64,000 bases of DNA, taken from contig CAIWXX010000183.1 of assembly GCA_903916735.1 (NCBI GenBank), positions 1-64,000 of the forward strand, read 5' to 3'. Of this stretch, positions 19,686 to 28,540 are shown piece by piece. The notes beneath the pieces are model-generated. The model saw only the letters and a program-made list of their open reading frames with translations. It was not told the origin of the DNA and did no database searches. The first letter of the stretch is position 1; each line of letters starts with the position of its first letter. The translations under genes and the position numbers were made by a program. This DNA comes from an uncultured Acidobacteriota bacterium. Lineage in GTDB: Bacteria > Acidobacteriota > CAIWXX01.

Positions 19686-20090
19686 AGATAGAAATTCCGG
19701 AAGCGAGTTCCAGGCATTCACTTATAGCAATACGAAGGGCTGGGAAATCCGAAGGGGTGACAGGATGTGGCCGGGAGCATGAGCCCCTGGGGCCTTTTTC
19801 AAAGCTCCATGAAATATTTCTGTCATCGAAGAAAAATAGTTGATCTTGCCTTTAAAAAAGCTTGGATGCCCCAGGCCATACCAAAATCCCGCAGCATCCC
19901 TAGAATCCCTCGGATTTCCTGGGTATTACTAAACCAATTGGGTGATACGTTGGTTGCTGCAGAGGAGCCGAGGCGCCAAGGAGCGAAGGTGAGCAGGCTC
20001 CTCTGCACCTCCGCTCCTCTGCTGTTGCGAGAAGAAAAGAATCTCAAATGCAATATTAATGTCGCGGGATTAGGGGACTATTACCGCTCT
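19686..20090. other. Intergenic region between feoB and tRNA-Ser(CGA)
   Basis: About 400 bases without a believable gene; a 116-codon plus-strand frame beginning at 19767 has poor composition and runs into the tRNA promoter. The stretch carries the inverted repeats at 19959-20022. Confidence 0.45.
19959..20022. repeat. Inverted repeat with a third copy (GCAGAGGAGC)
   Basis: GCAGAGGAGCC at 19959-19969 is inverted as GGCTCCTCTGC at 19996-20006, and the core GCTCCTCTGC recurs at 20013-20022. The first copy can therefore pair with either of two downstream arms. There is no T-tract, so it is not a standard terminator; it resembles a REP-type element. Confidence 0.7.
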
Positions 20091-20118
20091 TTGATATTCA
20101 TCGACTGCGAGATATAAT
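20091..20118 (+). promoter_or_regulatory. Promoter of tRNA-Ser(CGA)
   Basis: TTGATA (20091-20096) and TATAAT (20113-20118) are separated by 16 bp; the predicted start lies about 6 bases before the mature tRNA 5' end. Confidence 0.75.
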
Positions 20119-20130
20119 CGCGCTGCTCTC

Positions 20131-20224
20131 GGAGAGGTACCGAAGTGGTCGTAACGGGGCCGCCTCGAAAGCGGCTTGGGGGCTAATCACTCCCACGGGG
20201 GTTCGAATCCCTCCCTCTCCGCCA
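20131..20224 (+). tRNA. tRNA-Ser (anticodon CGA)
   Basis: The acceptor stem GGAGAGG pairs with CCTCTCC, followed by discriminator G at 20221 and an encoded CCA (20222-20224). The anticodon loop CCTCGAA gives CGA, reading UCG. A long variable arm and T-loop GGTTCGAATCC are present, as expected of a class II tRNA-Ser. Confidence 0.95.
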
Positions 20225-20397
20225 TTTTCTTTTTGTGCTCGGCCGACATAAAAACCATGCCGCCTTTTTCAATTTCAGGGCAGACCGATACCTATGACGG
20301 TTAATAAATTTTGCCTTTGGCAATTTGCATCCGGCATTAATGATCTGCCGCCACTGGAGCCGGCATATCAATCAGATGTCATTCAAGGAGTCATATC

Positions 20398-20742
20398 ATG
20401 CACACAGCGATCGATTCGAGCCTTGTGACCACGTCCACCGAGCTTCCCGACTTCCGCATCGTGCGAACTCTCGGAGTTGTCCGAGGTATTACGGTGCGTT
20501 CGAGAAGCATTTTCGGAACGATTGGCGCCTCACTGCAAACATTTGTTGGAGGCAACATCTCTCTCTTCACTGAACTTTGCGAAAAGACCCGGCAGGAAGC
20601 CTATGAACTCATGCTGACGCATGCAGCCGAACGCGGCGCCAACGCCGTCGTCGCGATGCGGTATGATGCCAACGAAGTGATGGAAGGCGTTACCGAGGTG
20701 CTCGCGTATGGGACGGCTGTTTGGGTGGAACGGGCGTCGTAG
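20398..20742 (+). CDS. YbjQ/UPF0145 family protein
   Basis: This 114-residue protein contains the YbjQ-type core [19 protein letters not shown] and the C-terminal half [20 protein letters not shown]. The family forms pentameric rings and is described as putative heavy-metal binding; its function is unproven. Length is normal. It sits between two tRNA-Ser genes with no partner on its strand. Confidence 0.9.
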   Translation: MHTAIDSSLVTTSTELPDFRIVRTLGVVRGITVRSRSIFGTIGASLQTFVGGNISLFTELCEKTRQEAYELMLTHAAERGANAVVAMRYDANEVMEGVTEVLAYGTAVWVERAS

Positions 20743-20804
20743 AGTACGAACCCCTGACCATGTGGCTCTGTGTGACTGCAATCCAGGAAGGTCGTAGAAA
20801 AGGA

Positions 20805-20894
20805 TGGCGGAGAGAGTGGGATTCGAACCCACGGTAGCCTTTCGACCACACACGCTTTCCAAGCGTGCTCCTTCAGCCGCTCGGACATCTCTCC
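20805..20894 (-). tRNA. tRNA-Ser (anticodon GGA)
   Basis: On the minus strand the acceptor stem GGAGAGA (20894-20888) pairs with TCTCTCC, with discriminator G and encoded CCA at 20807-20805. The anticodon loop TTGGAAA gives GGA, reading UCC/UCU. The long variable arm and T-loop GGTTCGAATCC fit tRNA-Ser. Confidence 0.95.
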
Positions 20895-20905
20895 GAACGG
20901 CGTGG

Positions 20906-20933
20906 ATTATAACAGTCCCGGGGGTGTATTCAA
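20906..20933 (-). promoter_or_regulatory. Promoter of tRNA-Ser(GGA)
   Basis: On the minus strand TTGAAT (20928-20933) and TATAAT (20906-20911) are spaced by 16 bp, with the predicted start a few bases before the tRNA 5' end. Confidence 0.65.
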
Positions 20934-21045
20934 AGCAAAACAACTTTTGAGCTTCGAATTGTGGGTGGACCCTGATCCGGCGCAAACATAGGCTATGAAA
21001 ACCGAACACATGGCGTTGGATGCAGGTCCCTACAGAGTTCTCATT

Positions 21046-21097
21046 GACGACGTCGACTCGAGTTGACCACGACGACGTCGACGTTGGCATCGACGTC
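21046..21097. repeat. Repeated GACGACGTCGAC boxes upstream of the radical SAM gene
   Basis: GACGACGTCGAC occurs at 21046-21057 and again at 21071-21082, 25 bp apart; a half-copy GACGTC follows at 21092-21097. Each box contains the palindrome GACGTC. The array ends about 40 bp before the -35 of the next gene, where an activator or repressor could bind. Confidence 0.6.
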
Positions 21098-21135
21098 CAC
21101 TTCTACAGATTTATTTATGCAGATGAGGAGCGCTG

Positions 21136-21164
21136 TTGACGTATCGTCTGATCCTGTTTAGAAT
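21136..21164 (+). promoter_or_regulatory. Promoter of the radical SAM gene
   Basis: TTGACG (21136-21141) and TAGAAT (21159-21164) are separated by 17 bp. The predicted transcription start is about 21171, the first base of the GTG start codon. Confidence 0.7.
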
Positions 21165-21170
21165 CTGCTA

Positions 21171-23378
21171 GTGAGAAGTGATTTAGCTGGTCATAGCCGA
21201 ATTGTAGAAGGCAATAATTCCGCTCTTCGCCGCCTCCATATCTACCTCATCAAGCCATCAAAATATGATCATGATGGATATGTGATTCGTTACCTTCGCG
21301 GGGTGCTCCCAAGCAATACGCTTGCCTGTCTTTATAGTCTCACCGAGCAGGCCCGGCAATCGAAGGGGCTCGGCGACGATGTGCACATTCGTACGACCCT
21401 TATCGACGAATCCGTCCAGAAGGTGAAGATTAAAAAAATAGTCCGGATTGCTCGCCGACATGCGGCCGGCACACGCACTGTGATTGCGCTCGCCGGCGTG
21501 CAGACGAACCAGTATCCTCGTGCCCGCGATCTGGCGCTTCGCTTTCGCGAAGCCGGCCTCACAGTGATGATCGGCGGATTTCACATGAGCGGGATACTGG
21601 CATTGGCAGATAATATTCCAGCAGACATACAAGATCTTCTCGACCACGGCGTCACGATTGTCAAAGGCGAGGTGGAAGAGACGTGGGCGCAGCTCCTGCG
21701 AGATGCTTTCCATGGCCGCTTGCAGCCGCTCTACGATTTCCTCGATCAGAAGCCCGATCTTTTCTCAAAGCCCATCCCCCGCGTCCATCGAAAATACATG
21801 AAAAGGTTTGTCTTCACCGGCTTCGGCACCATCGATGCCGGCCGCGGATGCCCCTTCGACTGCAGCTTCTGCACGATCATCAATGTCCAGGGGAAGAAGA
21901 TGCGCAATCGGAGCGCGACGCTCATCGAAGAGCGCATCCGCGAAGATTATCGGAAGATGGGCGTGAATTTCTATTTCTTCACCGACGACAATTTCGCTCG
22001 CAATAAAGACTGGGAAACCATCATGAACACCCTCATCCGTCTCCGGCGCGATGAAGGGATGAAGCTCGAGTTCATGATGCAAGTGGATGTGCAGTCGTAT
22101 AAGATTCCGGGGTTCATTTCCAAAGCCAAGGAAGCGGGATGCTCCAACGTGTTCATCGGCATGGAGAGCATCAATCCGAAGAATCTCGCAGCCGTAGGCA
22201 AAACACAGAACGATGTCGAGGATTTCAAGAATCTCATTGCTTCCTGGCACAACGCCGGCATCATGACCCATGTGGGCTACATACTCGGATTTCCGCATGA
22301 CACGCCTGAATCTATTCGCGAGGATATCCGTCGGCTCCGCGAAGAGGTCAAGGTGGACATCGCCTCTTTCTTCGTTCTCACGCCTCTCCCGGGTTCGATG
22401 GATCATCTGCAGATGGTTCGCCAGGGGACGGAGATCGAGCAGGACTATAATAAATACGATTCATTTCATCAGACGATTCCTCATCCGAATTTCCTGCCCG
22501 GCGAGCTTGACCGCATCTTTCTGGAGGTCTGGCGGGAGTTTTACGGCACCGAGAATATGAAAGCGGTTCTTTCGCGAAGCCATGCCAGAACCTATTGGAA
22601 CATCTTCAAGAACTATGTCTGGTATCGGAATGCAATGATCGATGGGCAGCACCCCATGATTTCCGGCTTCGTCCGGATCAAAGATCGGATCGATCGGAGG
22701 CCCGGCCTTCCGATCGAAGGCCGCGTTTCTTTTGCGCGCCGCCGCCTCAGAGACGTGATTCAGTATCTGCAAGGCCTCTGGCGCCTCGTCTTCGATATGG
22801 AAGAAGTCTGGCTGCAGACACGCGGAGTCAGCTGGAAAAAAATCGGCCTCGTCAATGAGCTTCAATACCGGGTCGCAAACATGATCATTCAGATCCGCGG
22901 CCTTGATTACCGGGACATACGCCAACGTCTCATCGATTCACTGCACCAGTTCCGTGGGGAGGATCCAAGTGAATTTCGTCAGCACCTGGATCTGCTTGTT
23001 CGGCGTATCCGCGAATTCGATGCGAAACAGACTCTCCAGAATGTTGTCGATCAGATTGGTTCGATCCAGCAGCAGATCGACATGCAGGACCGTTTGCGAG
23101 GGTATGCCGCTTCGGCCGCGGCCATGCGAGGCCGCGCCACGCGATGGTTTAAGTCGCTGCCGGCGCGCGCGGGTCGCATTGTGCTGCCGCGCACGACGAG
23201 TCGCGAGCCGATTGCCCGCTTCTGGGACAACACGATCGCGAACATTCGCAAGGGAAGACTCCTCCACATCAATCCATTTCTCTTCGCGATCAACCTCATG
23301 CGCGACGTGCGTCTGTTTCTTGCCTTTGCGTTCAATCTGGCCATCGCCCGGATCAAGTACCACCGTCCGGACAGCTGA
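21171..23378 (+). CDS. Radical SAM protein with B12-binding-like N-terminal domain
   Basis: This 735-residue protein has an N-terminal Rossmann-like region resembling cobalamin-binding domains of B12-type radical SAM enzymes (about 20-200, with GGFHMSG), then a radical SAM barrel. The 4Fe-4S ligands are C227, C231 and C234 in RGCPFDCSFCTI. The C-terminal region of about 250 residues is helical and basic with no known domain. GTG at 21171 must be the start: an in-frame TAG lies 9 bases upstream and the family-like sequence RLHIYLIKPSKYD begins at residue 21. Its substrate is unknown. It meets the Memo-type gene tail to tail. Confidence 0.85.
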   Translation: MRSDLAGHSRIVEGNNSALRRLHIYLIKPSKYDHDGYVIRYLRGVLPSNTLACLYSLTEQARQSKGLGDDVHIRTTLIDESVQKVKIKKIVRIARRHAAGTRTVIALAGVQTNQYPRARDLALRFREAGLTVMIGGFHMSGILALADNIPADIQDLLDHGVTIVKGEVEETWAQLLRDAFHGRLQPLYDFLDQKPDLFSKPIPRVHRKYMKRFVFTGFGTIDAGRGCPFDCSFCTIINVQGKKMRNRSATLIEERIREDYRKMGVNFYFFTDDNFARNKDWETIMNTLIRLRRDEGMKLEFMMQVDVQSYKIPGFISKAKEAGCSNVFIGMESINPKNLAAVGKTQNDVEDFKNLIASWHNAGIMTHVGYILGFPHDTPESIREDIRRLREEVKVDIASFFVLTPLPGSMDHLQMVRQGTEIEQDYNKYDSFHQTIPHPNFLPGELDRIFLEVWREFYGTENMKAVLSRSHARTYWNIFKNYVWYRNAMIDGQHPMISGFVRIKDRIDRRPGLPIEGRVSFARRRLRDVIQYLQGLWRLVFDMEEVWLQTRGVSWKKIGLVNELQYRVANMIIQIRGLDYRDIRQRLIDSLHQFRGEDPSEFRQHLDLLVRRIREFDAKQTLQNVVDQIGSIQQQIDMQDRLRGYAASAAAMRGRATRWFKSLPARAGRIVLPRTTSREPIARFWDNTIANIRKGRLLHINPFLFAINLMRDVRLFLAFAFNLAIARIKYHRPDS

Positions 23379-23395
23379 GCTGATCGCAGATCAGC
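23379..23395. terminator. Hairpin between convergent genes
   Basis: GCTGATC-GCA-GATCAGC is a perfect 7-bp stem with a 3-base loop in the 34-bp gap between the stops of the radical SAM gene and the Memo-type gene. A short CTTT tract follows only after a GC-rich stretch, so it is at best a weak two-way terminator. Confidence 0.4.
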
Positions 23396-23412
23396 GGCCG
23401 GCGCGCGGCTCT

Positions 23413-24618
23413 TTAGCGTATGAAATCAAGCGCCGCGCAGGTTACACAATTCTGAATTTCGTGAGTGACGGCTTGGTGGTAGCGGCGGAGCCGGGCTGTT
23501 GCGCGCCCGTGGAGGGCCGTCGCAAGCACATAGATGCTGCCGGCCCCGCAGATTCTGGTCTGGTTTCCGGTCGCGGCGATCATATCGCGGAATGATTCCG
23601 GATCACCCGATTCGATTGCGGATAGAGCGTCATGATCGATTCGTCTTACTTCTTCCAGATAAGAATCATCGATTCGCCTGGAATCGCCGAAGAAGGCGCC
23701 GATGTGGCTGAGGTCCGCCCCGGCGATGATGCAGGTTGGAATCGGATCACTAACGATGAGTTCGCCCAAATGCTGAGCGAATGCACGCATGTCGACTCCT
23801 CGGCCGTCGAGCGGCTTTGTACCGGCAGGTCCGCACGGATCCGGGCAGAGATAGGGGACGATCGAAAAGGGCCGCTCGCCGAGAGCCTTTCGAAGAAGCA
23901 CGACCTGAAGCTCGATTGAGTGCTCCCGCGCGTGGTCATATTCCTTCTCACACAGGTTCAATCCACATTTTTCATCCATGGCCTGCATGAAGCCCGCGTC
24001 GTGCGGGACGATGCCCCAAGGAGTCTCAAATCCTTTCCGTGTCCCCACGATCGAGTGCGATTCTCCATGATGATTCGTTCCGAGGATGACGAATCGGCAG
24101 GCGTCGGTGTGCGATCCGAGGTCATGGTAGCTGAGTCCATAGCAGGGGGCGCCGCGTGTGTAGTCGAGGTGTGGAGAAATGAATCCGGCAATCCGGTCGT
24201 CCGACTCACCTCCCTGAGAAAGCATATCGTCGAGAAAATCATCGAGATTGTGGGGGTCAGGAGCAAGTCCCCCCTCCTCTCGCAGCTTCCTGAACGGGGC
24301 GCGCTGATAATCGGATTCGAGCTGTTGACGATAGGCAAGCAAGTTTGGGCTATCGAGGAAGTATGCCTTGTCGAGGTCTTCAATCAACGGATTGAGCTCT
24401 TCCGACAAGAGCATCTGCCCGAACTTGCGCATGAATTGCTCCTGGATGTCGAGTCGTGAGTGCTGCCCATCCATGAGCGAGACGATGAATAGCGCCGGCT
24501 GGCTGAGTCGAAAAAGCCCTGAGGCAAGGCCGGTTGAATCACCCAGCCAGACCTGATTCTTTGCCGCCGGGAACAGTTCGACGGGACGCAATTTCGGATA
24601 TTCGATTTGATCACACAT
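23413..24618 (-). CDS. Memo-family protein (AmmeMemoRadiSam system protein B type) with PqqD-like N-terminus
   Basis: This 401-residue protein has a C-terminal Memo domain (about 140-400) related to class III extradiol dioxygenases, with histidine motifs SPHLDYTRG, GTNHHGESHS and YDHAREHSIELQ and a late cysteine in RICGAGSIY. The first 100 residues contain ALFIVSLMDGQHSRLDIQEQ, which resembles PqqD-type winged helices (sometimes peptide-recognition elements). The family is linked genomically to AMMECR1 and a radical SAM protein, but its reaction is not established. The usual AMMECR1 and short RadiSam partners are not in the window. Confidence 0.85.
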   Translation of the reverse strand: MCDQIEYPKLRPVELFPAAKNQVWLGDSTGLASGLFRLSQPALFIVSLMDGQHSRLDIQEQFMRKFGQMLLSEELNPLIEDLDKAYFLDSPNLLAYRQQLESDYQRAPFRKLREEGGLAPDPHNLDDFLDDMLSQGGESDDRIAGFISPHLDYTRGAPCYGLSYHDLGSHTDACRFVILGTNHHGESHSIVGTRKGFETPWGIVPHDAGFMQAMDEKCGLNLCEKEYDHAREHSIELQVVLLRKALGERPFSIVPYLCPDPCGPAGTKPLDGRGVDMRAFAQHLGELIVSDPIPTCIIAGADLSHIGAFFGDSRRIDDSYLEEVRRIDHDALSAIESGDPESFRDMIAATGNQTRICGAGSIYVLATALHGRATARLRRYHQAVTHEIQNCVTCAALDFIR

Positions 24619-24741
24619 TCCCGCATTCTAGCCATATTGCACTTGGCATGACAATGAGAGATGATCGACTGGGTTCCTATGCTGGGAGATTTGGCGAATT
24701 AATTATCGCCTTTTCCGGCAAAGCCTGTAAGGAGCGGCATC

Positions 24742-25695
24742 ATGAAAGCAATTCATTGGGACGGTTCCTCCGCGAAACTCAACCCGAAAGCCCCTGGGCC
24801 GAACCTCCAGCCCGACGACGTCCTCATCCAGGTGCGCCTCGCCGGCATCTGCGCGACGGATCTGCAGATCTTCAGGGGGTACATGGGATTTCGTGGAATT
24901 CCCGGACATGAGTTTGTCGGGGATGTTATAGAAGGGCCGCTGGAATGGCTCGGAAAGCATGTCGTCGGAGAGATTAGTTTCGGCTGTGGCAAGTGCGAGG
25001 CTTGCAAGCGCGGGATGAAACGCCATTGTCCATATCGCCGCGTCCTGGGCATCGATGGGGCGGATGGGACGTTTGCCGAATTTGTTGCGGTGCCGGTTGC
25101 GAATCTGCATGTGGTGCCCGGGGGGATTTCAGACGAGGAAGCTGTCTTCACCGAACCCCTGGCCGCAGCCCTGGAAATTCTCGAACAGGTCCATCTCACG
25201 CCTGCCCAGAGCGTTCTCGTACTCGGCGACGGCAAGCTTGGTTTGCTGTGCGCTCAGGTCCTGTCTCTCGCGGGCGCCAGTGTGACTCTCATCGGCAAAC
25301 ATGAAGGAAAACTGGAAATTGTACGTGCGCACGGGATTCAGACGGCGCTTCAATCCGAATGGCAGCCTGCCCCGGCTGATGTGGTCGTGGAAGCAACCGG
25401 CTCAGAACCGGGGCTTAAGCTTGCTCTCAGCATGACGAAGCCACGCGGCACGCTCGTGCTGAAGAGCACTATCCACGGGTTGCACAATCTGGCCCTCGCC
25501 CCGCTCGTCATTAACGAAGTCACCGTCGTCGGATCACGCTGCGGGCCTTTCCCGCCGGCTCTGTGCCTTCTTTCTCAGAAGAGAGTGACTGTCACCCCGC
25601 TCATTGACAAGATCTATCCTTTATCTGAAGGCCTGCAGGCTATTTCGCATGCCGCCCGCCCTGACGCCTTGAAGGTGCTCCTGAGATGCTCGTGA
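24742..25695 (+). CDS. Zinc-dependent alcohol dehydrogenase-like (MDR family) oxidoreductase
   Basis: This 317-residue medium-chain dehydrogenase has catalytic zinc ligands in GICATD and GHEF, a structural zinc lobe CGKCEACKRGMKRHC, and a Rossmann NAD(P) domain with VLVLGDGKLGLLCAQV. It is somewhat shorter than the usual 340-350 residues because the C-terminal part is compact. The substrate, an alcohol or polyol, cannot be told. AAGGAGCGG lies upstream of the ATG. It is divergent from the Memo-type gene and not in an operon. Confidence 0.88.
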   Translation: MKAIHWDGSSAKLNPKAPGPNLQPDDVLIQVRLAGICATDLQIFRGYMGFRGIPGHEFVGDVIEGPLEWLGKHVVGEISFGCGKCEACKRGMKRHCPYRRVLGIDGADGTFAEFVAVPVANLHVVPGGISDEEAVFTEPLAAALEILEQVHLTPAQSVLVLGDGKLGLLCAQVLSLAGASVTLIGKHEGKLEIVRAHGIQTALQSEWQPAPADVVVEATGSEPGLKLALSMTKPRGTLVLKSTIHGLHNLALAPLVINEVTVVGSRCGPFPPALCLLSQKRVTVTPLIDKIYPLSEGLQAISHAARPDALKVLLRCS

Positions 25696-25743
25696 GCTCC
25701 GTGCTGGTTGGATGAGCTCTTGTTTCCCTGGTTCGAGATCGTG

Positions 25744-28347
25744 CTAGAGTGGGGTCGAAGAGCCTTTGCGGGCTGTCTTTTCTCTCTGTATCTCCGCAGC
25801 GATATCCGGAAAAGTGTGCGTCATGCATTCCGGACAAATCCCATGGCTGAAATCAGCTTCTGAGTGTTCCTGGACGTAGCTTTCGAGCCGGCTCCAGTAG
25901 CCCTTGTCATCGCGGACTTTGCCGCACCAGGCGCAGATCGGAAGAAGTCCGCTCAAGACCCTGATCTTGGCGAGAGCCGCATCCACATGAGCGCGCAGCT
26001 CCATTTCATGAGCCCGGAGATGACTAATGCGCATTCTCTGGCTGATGAGGATGAGGAGAATCAGGCCGGTGATCCACAGTGCGTGAAACCAGAGGGTCTT
26101 GTAAAAATAAGATCGCTGAAGCACCTCTGTTGTGGCGCCGATATGATTCCAGACACCGTCATGATTGCATGCGATCACATGGAAGCGATATCGGCCTGGC
26201 GGTACGTTCGTATAATAGGCCGTCCGCTGGGTTCCGGCGTCGACCCAGGAAGGGTCGAATCCTTCGAGCATGTATTTAAAATGGATCTTCTCGGGCGCGA
26301 GATAGTTCAACCCGACATAACGGAATTCAATCCGGTGGCGCCCTGGAGGCAGTTCAAGATTGGTAATCTTAGCGACAGGATCGCCATCAACCTGGATTTG
26401 CTCGATGAGAATCGACGGAGCGGCACTCTTGGCTCGAGTCACATCAGTCGGGTCAACCCTCACGGCGCCCATAATCGTCGAGAACCACAACTTCCCGGTC
26501 CGGCTCCTGATGGCGGCCGGCTGCCGTCCGCCGTTGCATTCGGCGCTTTTCATCCCATCGGCCTTGCCATAGGAAGAGCAGGTGATTGAGGCTTTTTTCC
26601 CGCTGACATAGTCGGCCAGATCGGCCTCGGCCGTGCGAAAAATGCCCCTATTGCAGCTCATCCAGTAACTTCCGTGCCCATCATCGAGAATCACAAAGAC
26701 CGATTCATTAAATAGCCCCTCGCGCACAGAGCAGTTGGTGAACCGGCCCTCTTTGAAATAACTGAGGCCGCCTCCAACGGTGCCGATCCACATGCCGCCG
26801 CGCGCGTCTTCATGGAAGCACCCGACAACATTGCTTGAGAGGCCGTCCTTCATCGAATAGGCTTCGACCCGATTGTGACGAAAGATGTTAAATCCACCGC
26901 CCGATGTACCAATCCAGATGGCTCCTTCATGGTCTTCGATGGCGGCGATGATGTATGGATTGCAGAGTCCGTTGTGAGTCGTATAGAGGGTCGTATTGAG
27001 GCCCTGCACATGTGCGAGCCCCTCACCATAAATTCCAATCCAGAGGCTGCCATCACTGGCTGCGAGAAGCGAGTGCGCCATAAAATTTTCAGGCCGGCCC
27101 GGAAGGGAGTAGGGAGCAATCTTACCCTCGCGCATTCTATCGACTCCGATACGCGTGCCGATCCACAATGTCCCCTGAGGATCTTCTGAGAGTGACATGA
27201 TCGAGTCGCTGGAGAGCCCGTTCTTCTGTGTGTAATTGGAAAACTGCTTTCCATCATATTGGCTCAGCCCGGCGTTGGTCCCGAACCAAATGCGCCCATG
27301 GCGGTCTTCAAGGATCGAGACAACCAGGTTGTTGGCGAGGCCATCATGTGCCGTAAAGGTGCGGAATTTGGCATCCGTAAACTGGCACACTCCACCTTCA
27401 TCCGTCCCGATCCAGAGGTTGCGTTCCCGATCTTCGAGCAACGATGTTACGATTTCGTTGGAGAGGCCGTCGCGGGGCGAGAAGGTCGCAAAAGAACCGT
27501 TGGCGAATCGGGATAAGCCAAGATTAGTCCCGATCCAGAGGCTGCCCTCGCAATCGCGACACAGGCTCTTCACTGATTCGCCCAGCAGGCCATCTTCCGG
27601 GCCATATGTTCGGAAGGAGTTGGCGGTCATATGCACGAGGCCGCGGAGGGTGCCGATCCATATGCCGCCGAGCCCGTCATCGCAGAGGGCCGCAACCGAT
27701 GACATTGAGGGTCGCTGTGGGAGCCGTTGTCGATGGAATCGCCCATCACGGTATGTGAGGACGTCTCCGCCGGAGGTTCCGATCCAGAGGCTTCCGGATT
27801 GATCGGGGAAGAGCGCGGTGACAGGGGCCGGAATCCCATCCTTTGCTGAAAAGATCGTCAGAGCGCCGTTTTGATATTGCGTGAGTGATCCCTCGTTGGT
27901 TGCGATCCATATTGATCCATGAAGGTCCTCGACGAGCGCCGTGATACAGTCGGCAGGGAGCCCGTTGGCCGTTGTCAACATGGTCGTCCGGCCTTCTTTT
28001 TGAAGCGCGATGCCGCCTCGCGTGCCGATCCAGAGAGTCCTTTGGCGATCTTCCAACAAGGATGTAACGAAATTATGCGGGATGGGTGGCTGCGTCCCCC
28101 TGTCGAAAACCGTACATGAAACGCCGTCGAACCGAACGAGCCCCTCTTCGGTGGCAAACCATAAATATCCGTCGTGGGTTTGGACAATCGCGTCGACAGA
28201 GTTCTGAGGCAGGCCGTCTTTGTCCTGCCAATTGCGAAGGCAGTACTGAGTCAACGGTGTCCGAGGATCCAGCGCGTACGCGATCGATGCACTTATGCAA
28301 ATGATTGCCATCAGACGCGCGGATATTCCGCACGAGATTTGCATCAA
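25744..28347 (-). CDS. Two-component-type propeller sensor without kinase, ending in a Cys-rich motif
   Basis: This 867-residue protein has a signal peptide or anchor, then about 14 LWIGTxxG-type Reg_prop repeats (residues 30-620), enough for two seven-bladed periplasmic propellers. A Y_Y_Y domain (about 680-745, FRYVGLNYLAPEKIHFKYML), one transmembrane helix (about 760-780) and a short cytosolic tail follow. The tail holds LLPICAWCGKVRDDKGYW and HGICPECM, a CxxC...CxxC arrangement that may bind zinc. No histidine kinase, GGDEF or HTH output domain is present, so how it signals is unclear. The same tail motif ends another protein at 37441-37854. Confidence 0.85.
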   Translation of the reverse strand: MMQISCGISARLMAIICISASIAYALDPRTPLTQYCLRNWQDKDGLPQNSVDAIVQTHDGYLWFATEEGLVRFDGVSCTVFDRGTQPPIPHNFVTSLLEDRQRTLWIGTRGGIALQKEGRTTMLTTANGLPADCITALVEDLHGSIWIATNEGSLTQYQNGALTIFSAKDGIPAPVTALFPDQSGSLWIGTSGGDVLTYRDGRFHRQRLPQRPSMSSVAALCDDGLGGIWIGTLRGLVHMTANSFRTYGPEDGLLGESVKSLCRDCEGSLWIGTNLGLSRFANGSFATFSPRDGLSNEIVTSLLEDRERNLWIGTDEGGVCQFTDAKFRTFTAHDGLANNLVVSILEDRHGRIWFGTNAGLSQYDGKQFSNYTQKNGLSSDSIMSLSEDPQGTLWIGTRIGVDRMREGKIAPYSLPGRPENFMAHSLLAASDGSLWIGIYGEGLAHVQGLNTTLYTTHNGLCNPYIIAAIEDHEGAIWIGTSGGGFNIFRHNRVEAYSMKDGLSSNVVGCFHEDARGGMWIGTVGGGLSYFKEGRFTNCSVREGLFNESVFVILDDGHGSYWMSCNRGIFRTAEADLADYVSGKKASITCSSYGKADGMKSAECNGGRQPAAIRSRTGKLWFSTIMGAVRVDPTDVTRAKSAAPSILIEQIQVDGDPVAKITNLELPPGRHRIEFRYVGLNYLAPEKIHFKYMLEGFDPSWVDAGTQRTAYYTNVPPGRYRFHVIACNHDGVWNHIGATTEVLQRSYFYKTLWFHALWITGLILLILISQRMRISHLRAHEMELRAHVDAALAKIRVLSGLLPICAWCGKVRDDKGYWSRLESYVQEHSEADFSHGICPECMTHTFPDIAAEIQREKTARKGSSTPL

Positions 28348-28540
28348 CTGCCTCTTGGCGAATGAGTTTATCCTGGTGGGATGCCAAGGTCAAACCGGCG
28401 ATTTTATTGGGGAATCGGCGAGCCCCTCAGCCCTAGCCCCTTTCTCTATCCAACACGGATCTACCGCGATTCAGGATCTCACGATTTGAAGGATTTTCGA
28501 GACGATATATGATGATCATGAAATAGAATGGGCAGTCACA

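Noticed and set aside
21171-24618. A full AmmeMemoRadiSam system
   Set aside because: The radical SAM protein here is twice the size of the usual component and AMMECR1 is absent, so only the Memo-type component can be claimed.
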